Positions 20,927-54,727 of a stretch of DNA of 64,000 nucleotides are shown one piece after another. The notes under the pieces are model-generated. The model was not told the origin of the DNA and made no database searches. It saw nothing but the letters and a program-made list of their open reading frames with translations. The position numbers and the translations under genes are program-made. Each line of letters opens with the position of its first letter. The stretch's first letter is position 1. This DNA is from Salvelinus alpinus (Eukaryota; Chordata; Actinopteri; Salmoniformes; Salmonidae). The stretch lies in the NCBI RefSeq assembly GCF_045679555.1, contig NC_092090.1, positions 33,162,093 through 33,226,092 of the forward strand, written 5' to 3'.

Positions 20927-21149
20927 GGGCTCCCGAGTGGCGCAGCGGTCTAAGGCACTGCATCTCTGTGCTAGAGGCGTCACTACATACACCCTGGTTC
21001 GATTCCAGGGTGTATCACAACCAGCCGTGATTGGGAGTCCCATAGGGCGGCGCACAATTGACCCAGCGTCATCCGGGTTTGGCCGGTGTAGGCCATCATT
21101 GTAAATAAGAATTTGTTTTCAACTGTCTTGTCTAGGTAAATAAAGGTAA
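20927..21149 (+). mobile_element. tRNA-derived salmonid SINE (SlmI-like)
   Basis: The head GGGCTCCCGAGTGGCGCAGC carries an A-box-like segment, followed by a B box (GGTTCGATTCC) near 20996-21006. The tail CATTGTAAATAAGAA, then GTCTAGGTAAATAAAGG, is the same 3' end as in the HpaI SINE at 31738. A poly(A)-like run precedes it and AT repeats follow. SINEs have no coding function and use LINE machinery. The family name is from memory; the SINE class is secure. Confidence 0.88.
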
Positions 21150-21702
21150 CAAAAATATATATATATATATAAGAAAAAAATCATTATATTCCATGTCAAT
21201 TTACAATGCACGATAATGGTCCTATTACATTATCGTAATAGTTGCCGGGCAATGACGTTTTATCTACCACAAACTTTTACAGATACAGAACGCAGTACAT
21301 TGTCGATAGCGACAATTGATAACTTTAAAACTGCCAGTCTGTACCTTTTTCCGACAGTAGAATTCTGCTCCGGCGTAAAATGTTCTATTTTCTTCCAGAC
21401 AATAAGCATCGCTGATTGATATGCTGCAGTTTATGGTATGGTAGCCAGATGTTTTATTTCTGTTAAATGTCTTGGGAAGTCAAGGTATTTAACAAACTTA
21501 AAGTACTTTTTTAGGCGAGAGTGGACTGCACGCATGCAGCAGCTTGATTTTTTGATTGACCTTTCTCGTTGCCTTGTGATGGACTTTAGTTCCGCTTCAG
21601 AAGCGGCGTTCTTTTATAGACAAGTAAAATGTCCATAGGGATTTTTCTTAACGTTAAGGATCCCAACTTAATTTTCATGTTTAAACGTTCACACCCCTAA
21701 TT

Positions 21703-22240
21703 GAAACCAGCGTTTCTCATGTTCTATTGGTTTTCAAATAAACTTTTTTTCATTGTCCACCAGCAAAAGGCACGATCCTAGTCATATTAGAAACCCATGA
21801 TCATTGTTGGCTCTTTAGATCTCCCCTCCTTCAAAATTTCGAACTGATATTTTCATCTATGTCACATAAAACCGTGCACGTGTTTTATTGCTAATTGCAT
21901 TTTGGAACATTCACGTATATAGTCAACTGCCATGTGCTCCATGCTTCGCTTATATTGCGAAGAAATATTTGATCTACTTTATAAGTTAAATGTTCTGGTC
22001 TTTTGCATCAGCCTTATTGCTTTTTTGATTTTTTTTAAATGTACAGTGGTATGATTTTGGGATATATCGTCCCTCAACTGTCCCAGAGTCAGTTTGGAAT
22101 ATTTATTTCTCCCACAGAACGACAAGCCACATTATTTATTTTACATAGTGGTGCAGCAGTGGGGAGAGCCATGCAGACATCAAAGAAGATACAAAAGTAT
22201 AGCAGCACAGTTATAAAACACCTTTTCTGCCACAGTGTAA
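21703..22240. other. Non-coding, AT-rich spacer
   Basis: No gene, RNA or clear repeat recognised between the hAT-like relic and the 39-bp minisatellite. Confidence 0.45.
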
Positions 22241-24405
22241 TGTTGAAGCAAGAGAAAGAGGTGAGGGCTCTCAATGTAGTGTTGAAGCAGGAGAAAGAGG
22301 TGAGGGCTCTTAATGTAGAATGTAGTGTTGAAGAAGGAGAAAGAGTTGAGGGCTCTTAATGTAGTGTTGAAGCAGGAGAAAGAGGTGAGGGCTCTTAATG
22401 TAGTGTTGAAGCAGGAGAAAGAGGTGAGGGCTCTTAATGTAGTGTTGAAGCAGGAGAAAGAGGTGAGGGCTCTTAATGTAGTGTTGAAGCAGGAGAAAGA
22501 GGTGAGCGCTCTCTATGGAGTGTAGAAGCAAGAGAAAGAGGTGAGGGCTCTTAATGTAGTGTTGAAGCAGGAGAAAGAGGTGAGGGCTCTTAATGTAGAA
22601 TGTAGTGTTGAAGAAGGAGAAAGAGTTGAGGGCTCTTAATGTAGTGTTGAAGCAGGAGAAAGAGGTGAGGGCTCTTAATGTAGTGTTGAAGCAGGAGAAA
22701 GAGGTGAGGGCTCTTAATGTAGTGTTGAAGCAGGAGAAAGAGGTGAGGGCTCTTAATGTAGTGTTGAAGCAGGAGAAAGAGGTGAGCGCTCTCTATGGAG
22801 TGTAGAAGCAAGAGAAAGAGGTGAGGGCTCTTAATGTAGTGTAGAAGCAGGAGAAAGAGGTGAGGGCTCTCTATGGAGTGTAGAAGCAAGAGAAAGAGGT
22901 GAGGGCTCTCTATGGAGTGTAGAAGCAAGAGAAAGAGGTGAGGGCTCTTAATGTTGTGTAGAAGCAGGAGAAAGAGGTGAGGTCTCTTAATGTAGTGTTG
23001 AAGCAGGAGAAAGAGGTGAGGGCTCTATGGAGTGTAGAAGCAGGAGAAAGAGGTGAGGGCTCTTAATGTAGTGTTGAAGCAGGAGAAAGAGGTGAGGGCT
23101 CTCTGGAGTGTAGAAGCAGGAGAAAGAGGTGAGGGCTCTTAATGTAGTGTTGAAGCAGGAGAAAGAGGTGAGGGCTCTATGGAGTGTAGAAGCAGGAGAA
23201 AGAGGTGAGGGCTCTCTATGGAGTGTAGAAGCAGGAGAAAGAGGTGAGGGCTCTATGGAGTGTAGAAGCAAGATAAAGAGGTGAGGGCTCTCTATGGAGT
23301 GTAGAAGCAAGAGAAAGAGGTGAGGGCTCTTAATGTAGTGTAGAAGCAGGAGAAAGAGTTGAGGGCTCTTAATGTAGTGTTGAAGCAGGAGAAAGAGTTG
23401 AGGGCTCTTAATGTAGTGTTGAAGCAGGAGAAAGAGGTGAGGGCTCTCTATGGAGTGTAGAAGCAAGAGAAAGAGGTGAGTGCTCTTAATGTAGTGTAGA
23501 AGCAGGAGAAAGAGGTGAGGGCTCTTAATGTAGTGTTGAAGCAGGAGAAAGAGGTGAGCGCTCTCTATGGAGTGTAGAAGCAAGAGAAAGAGGTGAGGGC
23601 TCTTAATGGAATGTAGAAGCAGGAGAAAGAGGTGAGGGCTCTTAATGTTGTGTAGAAGCAGGAGAAAGAGGTGAGGGCTCTTAATGTAGTGTTGAAGCAG
23701 GAGAAAGAGGTGAGGGCTCTCTATGGAGTGTAGAAGCAGGAGAAAGAGGTGAGGGCTCTATGGAGTGTAGAAGCAAGAGAAAGAGGTGAGGGCTCTTAAT
23801 GTAGTGTTGAAGCAGGAGAAAGAGGTGAGGGCTCTCTATGGAGTGTAGAAGCAAGAGAAAGAGGTGAGGGCTCTTAATGTAGTGTAGAAGCATGAGAAAG
23901 AGGTGAGGGCTCTTAATGTAGTGTAGAAGCAGGAGAAAGAGGTGAGGGCTCTTAATGTTGTGTAGAAGCAGGAGAAAGAGGTGAGGGCTCTCAATGTAGT
24001 TTTGAAGCAGGAGAAAGAGGTGAGGGCTCAATGTAGTTTTGAAGCAGGAGAAAGAGGTGAGGGCTCAATGTAGTTTTGAAGCAGGAGAAAGAGGTGAGGG
24101 CTCTTAATGTAGTGTTGAAGCAGGAGAAAGAGGTGAGGGCTCTTAATGTTGTGTAGAAGCAGGAGAAAGAGGTGAGGGCTCTTAATGTAGTGTAGAAGCA
24201 AGAGAAAGAGGTGAGGGCTCTTAATGTAGTGTTGAAGCAGGAGAAAGAGGTGAGGGCTCTTAATGTAGTGTAGAAGCAAGAGAAAGAGGTGAGGGCTCTC
24301 AATGTAGTGTTGAAGCAGGAGAAAGAGGTGAGGGCTCTTAATGTAGTGTTGAAGCAGGAGAAAGAGGTGAGGGCTCTTAATGTAGTGTTGAAGCAGGAGA
24401 AAGCA
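22241..24405. repeat. 39-bp minisatellite, about 55 units
   Basis: A tandem array with basic unit GAGGGCTCTTAATGTAGTGT plus TGAAGCAGGAGAAAGAGGT (39 bp). Two unit types alternate: the form above and a variant with CTCTATGGAGTGTAGAAGCA. Shorter 35-37-bp forms also occur. A 280-bp higher-order repeat is visible at the left (22251-22530 and 22531-22810 carry the same order of variants). As 39 is divisible by three, long open frames run on both strands, but their 13-residue repeats are artefacts of the array. Each unit on the plus strand carries GAGGTGAGG, close to a splice-donor consensus. Confidence 0.97.
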
Positions 24406-26745
24406 CTTTAGAGTCTAACCTCCAGCTCTGCTGACCAGGGGTCAGTCCCAGTAAAAACGTCCCCATTGGGAACCCATAAAAGACCACATTCTTCACTCAT
24501 CTACTGGGTCAGTGCGATGAACTCTGCCTCTGTTGGGATAGTCTGATTCACGCTAAGAGTAACATCTCTAACCTGTGTGTGAACCTACCCACCCTCTCCA
24601 AGCACCAATCATAGTTGAGAATAGTCAGCTAGCTAGCAAACCGATGCTTTTTGCTTTGTCTAATGCCTCAAGTGCGTGGTTCCTAGTTCCATGACCAATC
24701 ACTGCTGTCAGGTGACATTGGTGCCTGGAAGGGCTGTCACCAAAACAACCCACATCAAAGACTGTTTATATAGACCTTTAACATGGCTGCCATGTGCACC
24801 GTGTTTATGCTGTTGAAATTGAACGGATAATGCATTTCCAATAAGATATTGCAAGCAAAATAAGGAACGTACGTCACTTTGCCTGAAAATGCTAAATTTA
24901 CACTTACCACACTTATCGACATGTTGCTGTTCCTTGATAGCAGATCAACTGTCTCTCCAATAGGCCTTTAGCATTTGCAATTTGGCTCCTGGTGAGCTGC
25001 TCTTCCACTGTAAGCAGTGCTGTGAGGATGACGTGGGCTTTGTTTACCTAGCCTCCCAGACAAAACAATGTCAAAGTGAAACTCAATCGGTGAGGTCATT
25101 TCATTACTCATGTAGGTAATGCTGAAGCAAGATAACTGTACAACATTGCATCAATAGCTTTGAAAACAAATCTGACCGCCCCCAGGGTGGACCCTGTTTA
25201 CAGAGTGGCAGGAAGGGACCCCTGGGGGAGTGTGGACAGACTGCACACATGGTGTGTGTTTATGGGGTTGGAAGGAAGAGAGCCAGGGTTTGTTGTTTTC
25301 AGTGTAAAAGAGCGGGAAGCGGATGCTGCAGGATCCAGCATTGGACCAGGGCCTCGGCCTCTCTACAGTACCTTACAGTGCATAGACTTACTCATATGTG
25401 ATGAATTAGAGCTGTTGGCTTGTGGCGAGAGGCCCCTCTGTGTGACACACACACAGACTGATAGCAGATGCTGTGCAGCTTTTGAATGGGGTGGAAGGCG
25501 GAGGAAATGAGGCCTGTGTTTTGGAATGGATGTTATTGTGTTTCCGCTTAGGGTTCTGTGTCGTCTGTGTTCCTCTCCCCACTAAGATACGACAGCTCAG
25601 AACACCCAGATAATGCATTGAAGACTCTCCGCCAAAAACCCCTATAGAGTAACTGACTGAGGACTCAATAACATAATACACTTATTTAGCCCCTGTGCCA
25701 AAACCACCCCAGAATCCTTGAAGACAACCTAATAACACAATTACGTCAAGAAGCACAGCATCTGAATAGTGATGTTGTCTATAATAATATAGGCCTGTGG
25801 TATTATATAATATAGTTATTACATGATTTTTTTAAAAGGGGGGAGAGAAGCTTCAATATATACAGTGTTCAACTAAGCCAGTCACTGATATAGTACACAG
25901 TGGAAACCATATAGGACAACTTAATAGGTTCTTATTGACCCTCCCATGGGCATTACAGGCACCAACATACACACTCAGTTATAGCGGAGGGGAAATTGTA
26001 CTTGGTTAAGTTATCAGAAAAATAATTGTAATATGAATTTAATATGAAACTGTTTCACGCCACTAACATCAAAGGCTGGTTACAGTCACAATGTGTGAAT
26101 TTACAATGGAGTTTTGGAGTTGTAGATTAGATTATCCTAAAATAGTCTGGAGTTTATTGTTCTAGATAGTTCAAACTAGGTCGGCACACTATGTGTGGAT
26201 CATAGAATCTTTGTTTATCTCTGTTAGTAGTTGACCCCTTTGCCACTTTGTGCTGCTTAATGTGAGCTTGGAGTGTGTGGGGCTTTGGGGGACGGGGCCA
26301 GAGAACAGGGGTGGAGGCAGAGGTTTGCTGTGTCTCACTTTCCTTATGCCAGGAGGAGAGGGGAGCAGTGTTCCTCTGACTGTGTGTGTCGCTGGCTCTG
26401 GGATATAAATAGTTGTCTTTGAGTAGGAGAGCTGCAGAGGGAGGGCCATGGCGCCAGGGCAGAGCTGAGTGCCAGGCAGCGTTCCCGGGTAGTGGAGAGA
26501 GGGAGGAGGGGCAGGCTCCAGCCCAGCCCTCTGCACACACTCTGGTGAAAAATGCATTATGAAGAAGAAAAATATTGAGGAACTCTTTACATATAATTTA
26601 TTCATAAGAGCTCGGAAGCGACCTCCACATGCAGACAGGGCAGTGGATACTAAAGAGAATAGGGCTAATCTAGTAGCATGGCGATTCAGCAGGAGGGAAC
26701 TGGGCAGGAGAGGCCATACTAAGCTTACAGCAGAATAGGCCTCAC
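24406..26745. other. Non-coding, no gene recognised
   Basis: Unique-looking sequence. ORFs such as 25160-25510 have no recognisable domain. Likely ankrd11 intron or flank. Confidence 0.45.
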
Positions 26746-27356
26746 TATGAAAACACTGCAGATGGTTTAGTAAGGCATCACTAGCTCACTGCAGAGTTGG
26801 CCTTTACTATAAAACCACTGCAGAGGGTTTAGTAAGGCCTCACTAGGTCACTGCAGAGTTGGCCTTTACTATAAAACCACTGCAGAGGGTTTAGCAAGGC
26901 CTCACTAGCTCACTGCAGAGTTGGCCTTTACTATAAAACCACTGCAGAGGGTTTAGTAAGGCCTCACTAGCTCACTGCAGAGTTGGCCTTTACTATAAAA
27001 CCACTGCAGAGGGTTTAGTAAGGCCTCACTAGCTCACTGCAGAGTTGGCCTTTACTATAAAACCACTGCAGAGGGTTTAGTAAGGCCTCACTAGCTCACT
27101 GCAGAGTTGGCCTTTACTATAAAACCACTGCAGAGGGTTTAGCAAGGCCTCACTAGCTCACTGCAGAGTTGGCCTTTACTATAAAACCACTGCAGAGGGT
27201 TTAGCAAGGCCTCACTAGCTCACTGCAGAGTTGGCCTTTACTAAACCCTCTGCAGTGGTTTTATAGTAAGGCCTCACTAGCTCACTGCAGAGTTGGCCTT
27301 TACTATAAAACCACTGCAGAGGGTTTAGCAAGGCCTCACTAGCTCACTGCAGAGTA
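26746..27356. repeat. 62-bp minisatellite, about 10 units
   Basis: The unit is CACTGCAGAGTTGGCCTTTA, CTATAAAACCACTGCAGAGG, GTTTAGTAAGGCCTCACTAG, CT. Copies are nearly identical apart from a T/C change in TTTAGTAAGG / TTTAGCAAGG, implying recent expansion or homogenisation. One unit, at 27238-27269, carries its central 32 bp inverted. Confidence 0.96.
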
Positions 27357-27404
27357 TGTATAGAGGGTTTCATGCTAGCACCTAACAGTGGGTTCAGAAA
27401 GGCC

Positions 27405-28255
27405 TCCCACACTAGCACACCACTCACTCCCTGCTACTACACCACTCCCTGCAGCACACTAGCACACCACTCCCTCCAAGCACACCACTCCCTGCTAGCA
27501 CACCACTCCCTGCAGCACACTAGCACACCACTCCCTGCTAGCACACCACTCCATACACTACACTAGCACACCACTCCCTGCAGCACACTAGCACACCACT
27601 CCCTGCTAGCACACCACTCCATACACCACACTAGCACACCACTCCCTGCAGCACACTAGCACACCACTCCCTCCAAGCACACCACTCCCTGCTAGCACAC
27701 CACTCCATGCAGCACACTAGCACACCACTCCCTGCAGCACACTAGCACACCACTCCCTCCAAGCACACCACTCCCTGCTAGCACACCACTCCCTGCAGCA
27801 CACTAGCACACCACTCCCTCTAAGCACACCACTCCCTGCTAGCACACCACTCCCTGCAGCACACTAGCACACCACTCCCTCCAAGCACACCACTCCCTGC
27901 TAGCACACCACTCCCTGCAGCACACTAGCACACCACTCCCTCCAAGCACACCACTCCATGCAGCACACTAGCACACCACTCCCTGCTAGCACACCACTCC
28001 CTGCTAGCACACCACTCCATGCAGCACACTAGCACACCCCTCCCTGTTAGCATACCACTCCCTGAATCACACTAGCAGACCACTCCCTCCAAGCACACCC
28101 CTCCCTGCTAGCACACCCCTCCCTGCTAGCACACCACTCCCTCCAAGCACACCCCTCCCTGCTGGCACACCACTCCCTCCAAGCACACCACTCCCTGCTA
28201 GCACACTAGCACACCACTTCCTGCTAGCACACCACTCCCTGCCAGCACACCAACA
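27405..28255. repeat. CACCACTCCCTGC-type minisatellite
   Basis: About 850 bp built from CACACCACTCCCTGCTAGCA modules with CAGCACACTAG and CTCCAAGCA variants, arranged in irregular composites of roughly 14-45 bp. It ends about 600 bp before the first recognised ankrd11 coding exon. Similarity decays toward the right edge (CCCCTCCC and GTTAGCATA variants). Confidence 0.93.
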
Positions 28256-28857
28256 CTGTGTAGTATGTATGTTCGGCAGGGTAGGGCAGCAGGGCTGTTG
28301 TCCAGACGTGCCATATCCCTGAAGACATTCCTCAGCTGTTACCGGGAGTCATGAAGCAGAGATGTTTGTCTCCTCCTGTCCAACAGTAAAAACCGTTTTA
28401 CTGGCATTCCACAATTTCGCCCAACCTATATAATTCTCGTCGTGTTTTTGACATCAAGACATTGGTTTCATTTAGGTATGTCTTTTGTGTGAATAAGGGA
28501 TTAGCTACTTTTCAGGATCGTATTAAAATCTTGCTTAGACTTGCTTCCGTAGGTCTGTCTTTCACCCGCGTTGACCACTATAGTATCTCTCTCACCCTAT
28601 GGATATGGCAGAGCATTGAAACCCCCTACTCTTCCAGGGCGGAGAGTGGGTCTGGAACAGGGGCATTATCCCGCGCTCTTCCTCACCTTTTGAAACCAGA
28701 GTGCAGGTGTAATTGTTGCTATTGGGTAGCCTGATGTACTGCTAATGGGAGCAATGTGTGGCGGGCGGTAATGTGTTTTCTGTGGAGGCGAGTGGCCCGG
28801 TGCTAACGTGTCTCTTTCCATCTCCCTCTCTATCTCGCTCGCTCTCTCCTTTGGCAG
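28256..28857. other. Intron end before the first coding exon of ankrd11
   Basis: Unique sequence ending in a strong pyrimidine tract and acceptor (CTCGCTCTCTCCTTTGGCAG, AG at 28856-28857). Upstream non-coding exons of ankrd11 are expected but were not identified in this window. Confidence 0.6.
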
Positions 28858-28916
28858 ACGGTCGATGACGATGCGATGGAAGCGTGAATGAGGTTTGGCG
28901 TGGCGATAGCTGAACG
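28858..28916 (+). other. ankrd11: ankrd11 5'UTR segment of the start-codon exon
   Basis: The 59 bases between the acceptor AG at 28856-28857 and the ATG at 28917. The boundary rests on splice consensus only. Four upstream ATGs lie here: 28865 and 28871 in one short frame ending at 28891, 28876 (four codons with stop), and 28888, whose frame overlaps the main start. This suggests leaky scanning or translational control if the exon border is right. Confidence 0.6.
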
Positions 28917-52570
<23,654 letters not shown>

Positions 52571-53850
52571 CAGAAACATGCACTCGTTCACAGAGTTAGA
52601 GGTCAAATATCATCACTTTTCAAAGAGACATCAAACAGAACGTATAGTAAGGGCTAGCCGGTTTGAAGAGGAATAAAACCTATATATTATATAGAAAAAA
52701 TTCAAAGAAAAAAAAACTTGCTAATGATTCCCTTCCATGAGAGGAGGAAGCATCTTTTTACCGGGGAAAAACACAACTTGCACTTTCATCCCTCAAGTTT
52801 TTATGCTTTTGTTCAGAATATAAAAAGCAAAACGGCTTTGCTTTGAAGCATCCAACACCACCTCCCTTTTAGGTGATGTTTGGACAGAGAATAGGGGATA
52901 AGATATAGAAATATTTTTCTGAATTTTTTTGTCCCCGTAAAATCAAACAACAAAGGAACGCTGGAGAGGAGCCCTCCCACCATTCTGGATCATCTCCTGG
53001 TGGATGAGAATGAGGCACTAAGGTGGACACAGAGCTCCAGGTGAGCCTTGAGGAGGAGAACGCAGCACAGAAGGGCATGCATGTGCGATGTGGTGGTGCA
53101 ACATGTGATATCTGCGGGACCTCCAGCCTCTTCCTGTTGAAAGGACAGGAGGGTCTGTGTGGACGCAGTCTCTCTGGTCGGGACCATAAGGCCACACTCA
53201 GAGAGCTTCAGTCCCCTCTGTCCACAGCCCACCACCACACCCGGTAGAACCAGCATCCTGCCCCGGAGCAGAGCAGAGTACAGCCAAGGGTCCATAGTGT
53301 GTCGGGGGTTAATGTCGGAGGGGAAGAGACGGCATCTTCCGCATCATGGCCTGAGCAGAGGAGTGAGGCAGAGAATGGGGATGAACCGGAGCATCCCCAC
53401 TAGAGTCTGGTCACCTGGTTCTGCATGCAGGAAGAACCAGCCTCTGACACTCTGCCAAGATAGGTAGAACACACACACGTTCACCTTTTAACTATGACTG
53501 CAAATGGAAAAACAGGATAAAAGAATAATACAAGAATGTTGCGATTCAAGACTAAACAGATGGTGGTTTAGAGGAGAATATTCTTTTTGTCTTTCTTTAC
53601 TTGGGCATTTAATTGTTTCTGAGGAAGTGACTTGAAACACTACAGAGCCAATATTAGTTTAATGGGAAAAAAGAAAACTGAAAAAAAATTGTATTCCGTA
53701 AATTATGTACAGTTTTTATATTCGTTAACCAATGTATTCTTGCTGCCTTCTAGATAATTTATTTTGCCACACATTACTGCACAGTTGTAAATAACGTATG
53801 TACTGTAACATCACTCAGTTAAGTGTAAAAAAATAAATGAATAAAAATTA
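52571..53850 (+). other. ankrd11: ankrd11 3'UTR (proximal form)
   Basis: Begins after the TGA and runs to a cluster of poly(A) signals at 53832-53845. An early AATAAA at 52672-52677 could give a much shorter UTR. The end is inferred from signals, not from transcript data. ORFs within it (for example 52990-53295 minus) have no support. Confidence 0.7.
53832..53845 (+). promoter_or_regulatory. ankrd11: Paired polyadenylation signals
   Basis: Two AATAAA hexamers, 53832-53837 and 53840-53845, followed by ATTATCTTTGTATGTACAGT, a T/GT-rich downstream context. The best candidate for the main ankrd11 cleavage site. Confidence 0.65.
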
Positions 53851-54727
53851 TCTTTGTATGTACAGTTCACTTTCGGGCAGCACTTTCCCCCTCATACCCA
53901 TGGGCCAAAATGTGTACACGTTGTCAGTATTTTAAAGACTCCAGTGCACAGTTGTAATGTTCCCATCTATAGGTTTTGTCCAGGGCTGGTCAAAATGAGT
54001 TACCTGTGTTGGAATCACCACAACGTACATAGGTAGTACAAAACCCCACCGTTTTGAACAATGCCCAAACTAAGGGCCACAACTATAGTCCTCAGATGTA
54101 GCAAAATGGTTATAAAAGTATTTAAAGAATAGAATAGTTATATTAGTCATTGCTTTATTACACAATTATATCTGAAAAAAATCTAAACCAAGAAAATGCC
54201 TTTTTACAGTGAATATTTTTATTTACTCAGTGTTGGGCAAGTCAAACAAAGGGACATCTGGATTGGTCAAGGAAGAAATGCCACTAACAAGCAAAACCAT
54301 CACATTATTTTATTATTCTGGATGGGATTTTCTTTTTGTCTTCATTTTTTAAATTTCATCTACCCATTTAATTTGACTTTAATTGTATGTGTGGGTCTTT
54401 AGGAATAATATTCATCATGATGTTGGAGAACTTCCAGGCCACAAGACTTGGGATCTGACAGCCAACTCAATATTTGAAATCCTTAACTTTCCTTTTTGAA
54501 TGTCACTGTCATAGGCATCATTTACAGGTTAACCGTTTTTCAGGCCACATCAGATTGGCATTGTTGTTCCTGGTCTCTTCCGTATACCACCTAAAACTAC
54601 TGAACTAAAGAAATGTTTAGAATCTTAATTTTTAGCAAAGCTGTTTATCCTCAAGATAAAGGCCACATTCCATATTGGTTTTAAAAATGTATTCTTGCTT
54701 TAATTATGGAATGTGTTAGCTTCCAAA
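53851..54727. other. Intergenic or distal 3'UTR, no gene recognised
   Basis: AT-rich sequence; no exon or known repeat identified. It may be part of a longer ankrd11 3'UTR if the distal signals near 58.6-59.0 kb are used. Confidence 0.4.

Larger units (their letters stand above)
19999..21702 (+). mobile_element. Degenerate hAT-like element with BED-finger remnant
   Basis: The left edge TTAGGGGTGGGAAC and the right edge GTTCACACCCCTAA are near-perfect inverted copies, the form expected for hAT-superfamily ends. Inside, on the plus strand, is a BED zinc-finger remnant (20470-20620). A tRNA-derived SINE (20927-21149) has inserted within it. No dimerisation domain or transposase catalytic region was found, so this is an internally deleted relic. 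I did not find a clear 8-bp target duplication, so the boundaries are provisional. Confidence 0.6.

Noticed and set aside
20927..21010. Functional tRNA gene in the SINE head
   Set aside because: A and B boxes are present but the rest is SINE body with a LINE-type tail.
22987..24302. Long minus-strand open frames with repeated LLLHSIESPHLF or LTSFSCF motifs, and plus-strand frames with EKEVRALNVVLKQ
   Set aside because: The unit is 39 bp, a multiple of three, so open frames follow from the repeat in every frame lacking a stop. No start context, splice sites or non-repeat coding flank.
26154..26605. Overlapping minus-strand ORFs of 128 and 138 codons
   Set aside because: Two frames open over the same CT-rich stretch, with no similarity to a known family.
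22241..28255. CRISPR array
   Set aside because: Direct tandem repeats without unique spacers, in a vertebrate genome; these are minisatellites.
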